Shown: positions 57,641-64,000 of the stretch, in pieces | Layout of the letters: every line of letters starts with the position of its first letter | Position numbering within the stretch: position 1 is the stretch's first letter | Assembly: GCF_012489685.1 (NCBI RefSeq) | Contig: NC_080043.1 | Location: 42,857,127-42,921,126, forward strand | From: Lotus japonicus | Taxonomy: Eukaryota; Streptophyta; Magnoliopsida; Fabales; Fabaceae | Direction: 5' to 3' | Length of the DNA: 64,000 nucleotides | Program-made: the position numbers and the translations under genes | Notes under the pieces: model-generated | Databases searched by the model: none | Told to the model about the DNA's origin: nothing | The model's input: only the letters and a program-made list of their open reading frames with translations

Positions 57641-60600
57641 TCATGCTGGACAAAAGTCCATATTCAGATTTTTCAGAATGAAATTAAATCTATCCTCTGC
57701 TAAGGGCTTTGTAAAGATATCTGCCCATTGATGGTCAGTATCAACAAACTTCAGAAGAAGTACGCCCTTTTGAACATAATCTCTAATAAAATGATATTTT
57801 ACCTCAATATGTTTTTCCCTTGAATGTAAGATAGGATTCTTACTCAGTGAGATTGCAGCAGTGTTATCACAAAAGATTGGAATGTTGCTCTCAAGGATTT
57901 GATAATCCTCCAGCTGATGTTTCATCCAGAGCATCTGAGTGCTGCATATTGCTGCTGAGATGTATTCTGCCTCTGCAGTGGATAGTGCAATGGTTGATTG
58001 CCTTTTGCTTGCCCATGAGACTAGGTTGCTTCCCAGAAATTGACAATTTCCAGAAGTGCTTTTTCTCTCTGTTCTATCTCCAGCATAATCAGCATCACAA
58101 TAACCTGAAAGCTTATACTCTGATGTTTTCTTATACATCAAGCCAAGGTTAGTGGTGCCTTTCAGATATCTCAGGATCCTCTTAACAGCAGTTAAGTGGG
58201 TTTCCCTCGGATCTGATTGGAAACGAGCACATAAATGAACACTAAACAGAATATCTGGCCTAGATGCAGTTCAGTATAGAAGTGATCCTATCATACCACG
58301 ATAGAGCTTCTGACAAACTTTTCCACTTGCATCTTCTTTTTCCAGAATGCATGTAGGATGCATTGGAGTCTTGGCAATTGTAGATTCCAGTATATTGAAC
58401 TTCTTCAGAAGTTCTTTAGTGTACTTGCTCTGATGGATATATGTTTCGTCTGGTGTTTGATCTACTTGTATTCCCATAAAGTACTTAAGTTCTCCCATCA
58501 TACTCATTTCAAATTCAGCCTGCATCATCTCAGAAAATTCTTTGCATAGAGATTGATTAGCATAACCAAATATAATATCATCAACATAAATTTGCATAAT
58601 TAAGATATCATCTTTGTAAGTTTTGCAAAAGAGAGTTGTATCTACTTTACCCCTTACAAACTCATTTTCCATAAGGAATGAGCTGAGTCTCTCATACCAT
58701 GCTCTGGGAGCTTGCTTCAGACCATAGAGAGATTTCTTCAACTTGAAAACATGGTCTGGGTTCTTCTCATCCTCAAAACCTAGGGGTTGATGAACATAGA
58801 CTTCCTCTGAAATATAACCGTTTATGAAGGCACTCTTGACATCCATCTGATGAAGAATTATGTTGTGATTCACTGAGAAAGAGATCAACAGTCTGATTGC
58901 TTCTAATCTTTCTACTGGAGCAAATGTTTCAGTATAGTCTATTCCTTCCTGCTGACTGTAGCCTTGAGCAACTAGCCTTGCTTTGTTTCTGACTACATCT
59001 CCTTTCTCATTCAACTTGTTTCTGAACACCCATTTGGTTCCAATCACATGAACACTTTGAGGTTTCTTCACTAGGCTCCAAACATCATTCTTGGAAAATT
59101 GATTCAGTTCTTCTTCCATAGCCAGAATTCAGTCCTTGTCTTGAAGAGCTTCATCAATTGACTTAGGTTGAATTAAGGACAATAATCCTTTCAGACTGAG
59201 CAGGGTCTCTTCAGAGGGTCTGAAGGCTGATCTGGTTCTGACTGGTTCATCTTTGTTGCCCAGAATCAATTCCTTAGGATGAGCTGCAATGATTCTGCTT
59301 TTCTTCTGAGACTGCGAATCAGAGGAACCAGCTTATTCTAGTTCATCTTCCTCTGGCTCAGCTTCTTCTAGAGCTTTGCCTTTGTCAGAAACGTTTATGC
59401 TTAAATCTGCAAACTTCTCAACTAGCTTTGACTGATCAGAGTCAAGCTTATCATCAAATCTAACATGAATAGATTCTTCAATTGTTTTAGCATCAGTATT
59501 ATAAAATCTAAAACCTTTAGAACGATCAGAATAACCAAGCAATAGACATTTAGAAGACTTAGCATCAAACTTATGCAATCTATCCTTAGTGTTAAGAGCA
59601 TAACAAACACAACCAAAAGGATGAAAATAAGAAATGTTGGGTTTTATATTCTTCCACAATTCATAGGGAGTCTTATTCAGAATTGGTCTCACAGAGATTC
59701 TGTTCTTAATGTAACATGCTGTGTTTACTGCCTCTGCCCAAAAGTGCTTAGCCATGCCAGTTTCTTGGAGCATGGTTCTAGCCATCTCCTGAAGAGTTCT
59801 ATTCTTCCTCTCAACAACACCATTTTGTTGAGGAGTTCTGGGACAAGAGAAATCATGTGCAATTCCATAGGAATCAAACAGACTCTCAAACTTGTCATTC
59901 TCAATCTCTCCACCATGGTCATTTCTGACACGCACAATCCTACAAGCCTTCTCGTTTTGCACTTGGGCTATGAAGGTAGAGAATACAGAATGAGACTCAT
60001 CCTTGCATGTTAGAAATTTTACCCATGTCCAGCAGCTATAGTCGTCAACAATGATCATCCCATATCTCTTGCCACCTATAGACTCAGTTTTCACTGGTCC
60101 AAACAGGTCGATATGCAGAAGTTCCAACGGCCTTGAGGTCGAGACAACATTCTTTGCCTTGAAAGGGACTTTTGTGAATTTGCCTTTCTGACATGCTTCA
60201 CAGAGAGCGTCTGAAGAAAACTTCAGAGTGGGTAAGCCCCTGACAAGGTTGAGCTTACTCAGCTGAGAGATCTTTCTCATACTGGCATGCCCTAACCGTC
60301 TATGCCATACCCACTGCTCCTCATTAATAGAAAGAAGGTACTTCACATTCTGAGCTTCCAACTCAGATAATCTGATCTTATAAATGTTGTTCTTCCTCTT
60401 GCTGTTAAACAGAACAGAGCCATCGATCTGACTTACAGCCCGGCAGGACTTTTGATTGAAAATAACATCATAACCCTTGTCAGCTAATTGACTTATAGAC
60501 AATAAGTTATGTGTTAAGTCGTCTACCAATAAAACATTGTCAATGCATGGACTACTATCTACACAAATAGTACCAGTACCAACAATTTTACCCTTTTTGT

Positions 60601-60790
60601 TGCCACCAAAGCCAGCTTCGCCTCCAGGCTTAAGTTTTAGCTCTTGGAACATACGCCTTTCTCCCGTCATGTGACGCGAGCATCCACTGTCCAGATACCA
60701 TGATTGGTGTTTCAATGGAGCTATCAAGGATATCTGCAACATAGATAATCTTATCCTTAGGTACCCACTTTCTGGGTCCTCTCTTGTTAG
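57641..60790 (-). pseudogene. pol: Sirevirus pol of copy C (PR-IN-RT-RNase H), three stops
   Basis: A single frame in +1 relative to gag. The protease has the normal DSG (WYLDSGCSRHMTG). HHCC finger (WHRRLGHAS, CEACQKGK), integrase D-D-E (HIDLFGP, VRNDHGGE, NGVVERKN), reverse transcriptase YVDDIIFG and RNase H ([33 protein letters not shown]) are all visible. Stops are TAA at 59335-59333 in the acidic linker, TGA at 59131-59129 replacing tryptophan just before AMEEELNQF, and TGA at 58273-58271 replacing leucine in SLLYLTAS. There is no frameshift. The first stop leaves protease and integrase intact; the other two disable reverse transcriptase. Confidence 0.9.
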
Positions 60791-62537
60791 TTACCCCAGA
60801 GGTTCTGATCACCTTGGGTTTCTCAACATGATAGTGTAAAGGAATTTTTGCATGATATTTAGACATGGAGAAGGTTCCCTTTTTGAGAGGGGGGTTAGCA
60901 ACTTTAACAGGTAATGGTTCAGGCAATATAGTACCAGAGGGTACAAAGCATTCATACAATGATTTAGCCTTAGGCATAGGAGGCTCATTTCTATTAGGTT
61001 TAGAATAGCCAATGCCATGCATTCCATTTCTGCTTACGCCATAGATCATTGAAGCCATTAAGCTTCTGTCTACGCTTTTAGCCAGGAATCTTTGAAATGA
61101 TTTTTCATATTTAGATTCATGTTTACTATCAGAGGCATAAGCAATTACTTCTTCTAACTTAGCAATTTGGTTCTTAAGCACAGAGTTAGAATTCACTAAA
61201 GTATGATTATCATTTTTCAAATCAGAAATAATTTTCTCATGTTCAGAAGGAGTCTTAGAAGCAGCAGATAAGTCCTTTTTCAACTTTTTATGCTTAGTCA
61301 ATAAAGAGTTATACTTATCCATAATATCAGACAAAGCTTGTTTTAGTTCAGAGGTTGAGAAAGAAGCGAATAGCTCATTTTCATCGTCTGAGTTAGGATC
61401 TTCTTCTGATGCTGAGTCAGAGTCAGTTGCTTCTTTTGACTCAGCTCCTTTGTCTTTGACAATAGCCATGAGACCTTGAACTTCACCTTCAGAGTCAACA
61501 TCCTCTGACTCTGATTCATCAAAAGTCACCATCAGACTTTTCTTTGTCTTGAAGTGCTTCTTTGGCTTCTTGTCCTTTTTCAGCTTTGGACAGTCACTTT
61601 TGTAGTGCCCTGATTCTTTGCACTCGAAACATGTGACTTCCTTGATTGAGGACTTCTTCTGGCCTGATGAGGATTCAGACTTTCCTTTGGCCTTTCCGGA
61701 GCCTCTGTACTTACTCTGTCTGTGCTTCCAGATGCGGTTGAGTCTTTTGGAATTCAGAGTCAGCTCATCTTCATCAGAATCTTCTGATGCTTCTTCAGAT
61801 TCTTCTGCTTCAGCTTGGAGAGCTTTTGACTTCTCAGATTTAGCCTTCTCAGATTTGGATTTCAAGGCTATAGACTTCTTCCTCAGATCTTGCATCTCTG
61901 AGCGCTTCAGCTCATGACATTTCAATACGCTGATGAGCTCTTCTTGACTCATATGCTCAACATCTCTTGTAAGCTCTATTGAAGTCACTAAAGGCATCCA
62001 GCTTTCAGGAAGACTTCTGATGACCCTTATGACATGATCTTTTGTAGTGTAGCTTTTGTTGAGAGGTCTTATTCCAGCTACAAGCAACTGAAATCTGGAA
62101 AACATGTCCTCAATGGACTCGTTGGGTTCCATGATGAAGGATTCATACTTCTGGATCAAAGACAGTGCCTTTGATTCTTTCACTTTCTTGTTTCCTTCAT
62201 GAGACATCTTCAAGGTTTCAAAGATGCCCTTTGCAAACTCACGATCTGTAATCTTCTGGTACTCTTCATAGGAAATAGCACTAAGAAGAATAGCTCTAGC
62301 TTTGTGGTGCTGTGAGTAGAGCTTCTTTTGCTCAGCAGTCATCTCTGATCTGGAAATCTTCTTGCCATCTGCATCAACTGGACGCTCATAGCCATCCACA
62401 ATGATATCCCAGAGATCTGTATCAAAGCCCAGAAAGAAACTTTCTATTCTATCTTTCCAATATTCGAACCTTTGACCATCGAACATGGGAGGTTTTGCAT
62501 TGTAGCCATCTTTTTGAGTTTCACTGGTGGTAGCCAT
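60630..62537 (-). CDS. gag: Sirevirus gag of copy C
   Basis: Open from MATTSETQKDGYNAKPP to the TAA at 60630. Copia-type gag domain (FEYWKDRIESFF, LRSLPESW-like IRSLPESWMPLVTSIE), CCHC knuckle CFECKESGHYKSDC, acidic linker, coiled coil and C-terminal tail. An upstream in-frame ATG (62570) lies in the leader and is not shared with copy A, so I chose 62537. The end overlaps pol by 158 nt. About 635 codons, the same size as copy A. Confidence 0.9.
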   Translation of the reverse strand: MATTSETQKDGYNAKPPMFDGQRFEYWKDRIESFFLGFDTDLWDIIVDGYERPVDADGKKISRSEMTAEQKKLYSQHHKARAILLSAISYEEYQKITDREFAKGIFETLKMSHEGNKKVKESKALSLIQKYESFIMEPNESIEDMFSRFQLLVAGIRPLNKSYTTKDHVIRVIRSLPESWMPLVTSIELTRDVEHMSQEELISVLKCHELKRSEMQDLRKKSIALKSKSEKAKSEKSKALQAEAEESEEASEDSDEDELTLNSKRLNRIWKHRQSKYRGSGKAKGKSESSSGQKKSSIKEVTCFECKESGHYKSDCPKLKKDKKPKKHFKTKKSLMVTFDESESEDVDSEGEVQGLMAIVKDKGAESKEATDSDSASEEDPNSDDENELFASFSTSELKQALSDIMDKYNSLLTKHKKLKKDLSAASKTPSEHEKIISDLKNDNHTLVNSNSVLKNQIAKLEEVIAYASDSKHESKYEKSFQRFLAKSVDRSLMASMIYGVSRNGMHGIGYSKPNRNEPPMPKAKSLYECFVPSGTILPEPLPVKVANPPLKKGTFSMSKYHAKIPLHYHVEKPKVIRTSGVTNKRGPRKWVPKDKIIYVADILDSSIETPIMVSGQWMLASHDGRKAYVPRAKT

Positions 62538-62596
62538 TTGTTTTTCACACCGGCCCGGATCACTGAACACTGTTAGGTGTGGTAATCAGAACTTGC

Positions 62597-62608
62597 GCTC
62601 TGATACCA
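62597..62608 (-). other. Primer binding site, tRNA-Met type (copy C)
   Basis: TGGTATCAGAGC on the minus strand, 2 nt from the LTR end. Confidence 0.9.
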
Positions 62609-62610
62609 AT

Positions 62611-63819
62611 TGAAGGTATGAAAAACGGTAGAACGGGGGGATTTGAATAACGTTTTCAGAATAAAACTTCCACCTTAAGATTTTGACAAATCTTTTGAGA
62701 ACAAACAAGGTGCTTAAGATAAGGGAATAGAAAAGCACACAAGGATTTTATCCTGGTTCACTTGATGAATCAGTCAAGCTAATCCAGTCCACCTGTTAAG
62801 GTGATTTCTTCCTTCTTAGAATGAAGGCAATCCACTAATCAGGTAAATGTTACAACTGCACTTGAAACCTACAAGTGACTAACAATACACTGACTTAGCT
62901 CTCACTAAGATCACTCTCTTAGTCTTCTCTAGGATCCGATCAACCTTGATCTCCTAAAGGTAAACTAAACAACTGTTTAAGAAAGAATTGTTTACAAAGA
63001 ATATGCTTCTGAAAAGCTGTAGTAAACACAATGAATTCAGGATGAAAGAATGCTTAGAAAGTTTGAATATAGCTTGCGCGTATGAGATTCTTCCAACCGC
63101 ATCTTTCAATCTTCAGCCTCTATTTATACTCCAAGGAATAGGGTTTGAACGCTGCATGGGAATGCTACCGTTGGAGGGCAGGTCTGGAATTTCCAGCTTC
63201 TGCTGTGGCTGAGAATGTTAGGTAGGTCGTCAGGATAGTACATTTGCTTTTGTACTTTGGAAAGTGACTTGACCTTGAACCTAGTAGACTTCTGATCAGA
63301 GGAACGCTTCGTGTTGGAACTTGTGAAGCTTGTTGATCAGAGTCAGAGGGAAGCATGGATCCTCTGACCGTTGTATCTTCTGATTCTGAACTCAGAGCGA
63401 AGTACTTGGTCTTCAGAGCCATTTTGCTTCTGGACTTCAGAGTCACCACTTTTCAGCTTCTGGATCTTCAGAGTCTTCTACACCATTAGAACATCTGAAC
63501 CTTCAGAGTGTCTGGGTTGTCAGAACGTCTGGATCTTCAGAACTTCAAGTGAGCTGAGTCCTTATCAGAGCTTGATTGACTTCAGATCTTCTGAAGCTTT
63601 TCTACTGTTCAGACTGAACATAGAGATTGCGAAAGCGTTGCTTGGGACACTCTTTTAAGCACAGTGCTTCTGATTTGTGTGAGATAATATTAAGGTCAGA
63701 GCCTGTAAATAGCACACTCAGAAAAACACATTAGAGTATCAAAATTGTTCATACTAAAAAGTTAACTTGTAATCATCAAAACATAGAGTTGTACTACTCG
63801 ATCAAAACTTGATCTTACA
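62611..63819 (-). mobile_element. 5' LTR of copy C (1209 bp), promoter LTR
   Basis: Full TG...CA LTR. The U3 TATA box TATAAATAGAGG is on the minus strand near 63118-63129. The target duplication TCATG follows at 63820-63824. Confidence 0.95.
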
Positions 63820-63824
63820 TCATG

Positions 63825-64000
63825 GTGTTGTTACTTTTGTGACAATGTAGAGTGCATCTTTGTGATTTGTGCTTTTTAGCTTTGACCATATTTAATGCCT
63901 GAGTATACACCGTTACTCAAACCTGAGACCTCTTTGCTTAAGATAGAAAAACTCTATGTTAGTTTATCTATACATTTATTAGTTTTTTTAGAATCTGTAA
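63825..64000. repeat. Host unit 4 resumes after copy C
   Basis: Matches 44737-44910 (GGTGTTG ... GTATACAC-GTTACTCAAACC) with more changes. Noncoding to the window end. Confidence 0.7.

Larger units (their letters stand above)
52352..63819 (-). mobile_element. Sirevirus copy C, complete with 5-bp target duplication
   Basis: LTRs at 52352-53561 and 62611-63819, with TCATG at 52347-52351 and 63820-63824. The empty site (TTCTTTCATGG) is seen at 44726-44736. By eye the two LTRs differ at roughly a dozen positions in 1.2 kb. Gag is intact; pol has three stops and ORF2 has two internal deletions and a stop. It sits in unit 4 of the host array. Confidence 0.95.

Overview
The window looks like repeat-dense intergenic DNA from a flowering plant, most likely a papilionoid legume. 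The evidence is the AT-rich composition, the GT-AG introns, the CT microsatellites and the dominant repeat: a SIRE1-like (Sirevirus, Ty1/copia) LTR retrotransposon family with a large extra ORF downstream of pol. I cannot resolve the genus. I see no intact ordinary cellular gene, no rRNA or tRNA gene and no CRISPR array.

Three Sirevirus copies dominate. Copy A (minus strand, 9046-21133) and copy C (minus strand, 52352-63819, complete, 5-bp target duplication TCATG) keep open gag frames. Their pol and ORF2 frames carry only a few breaks each. Copy B (plus strand, scattered over 7040-33667) is older. Its gag is split by copy A and by a long Ty3/gypsy-type LTR, and its left LTR is inverted. All three share one plan: LTR, tRNA-Met primer site, gag, pol in the +1 frame, a spacer with a TATA-like box, ORF2 (often called env-like), an antisense ORF with its own promoter-like region, several polypurine tracts, LTR.

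The host DNA (about 3784-7039, 33668-52346 and 63820-64000) is an array of roughly 6-kb units. Each unit holds a minus-strand relic of an ORF2-like protein (plant transposon protein domain, PF20167-like) and broken copies of an Agenet/Tudor-like gene in both orientations, which meet tail to tail. Later insertions are a Tat-type Ty3/gypsy fragment (2749-3783), Tekay-like long LTRs (1-2748 plus; 21134-24687 minus), a non-autonomous hAT element (42905-44553, 8-bp TSD), a solo LTR (47654-49046, 5-bp TSD) and an LTR-like fragment (49375-50388).

The most interesting signal is in the 3' part of the Sirevirus copies. A ~130-codon ORF lies antisense to the element in all three. It is preceded by two boxes identical in all three copies (19/19 and 14/14 nt) and a TATA box at nearly fixed spacing. 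Close by is a ~75-nt noncoding block, almost identical in all three, next to a small hairpin. The antisense ORF, the TATA-like box before ORF2 and the conserved +1 gag/pol overlap suggest an element with three transcription units and a programmed frameshift. That reading is inferred from the sequence alone.
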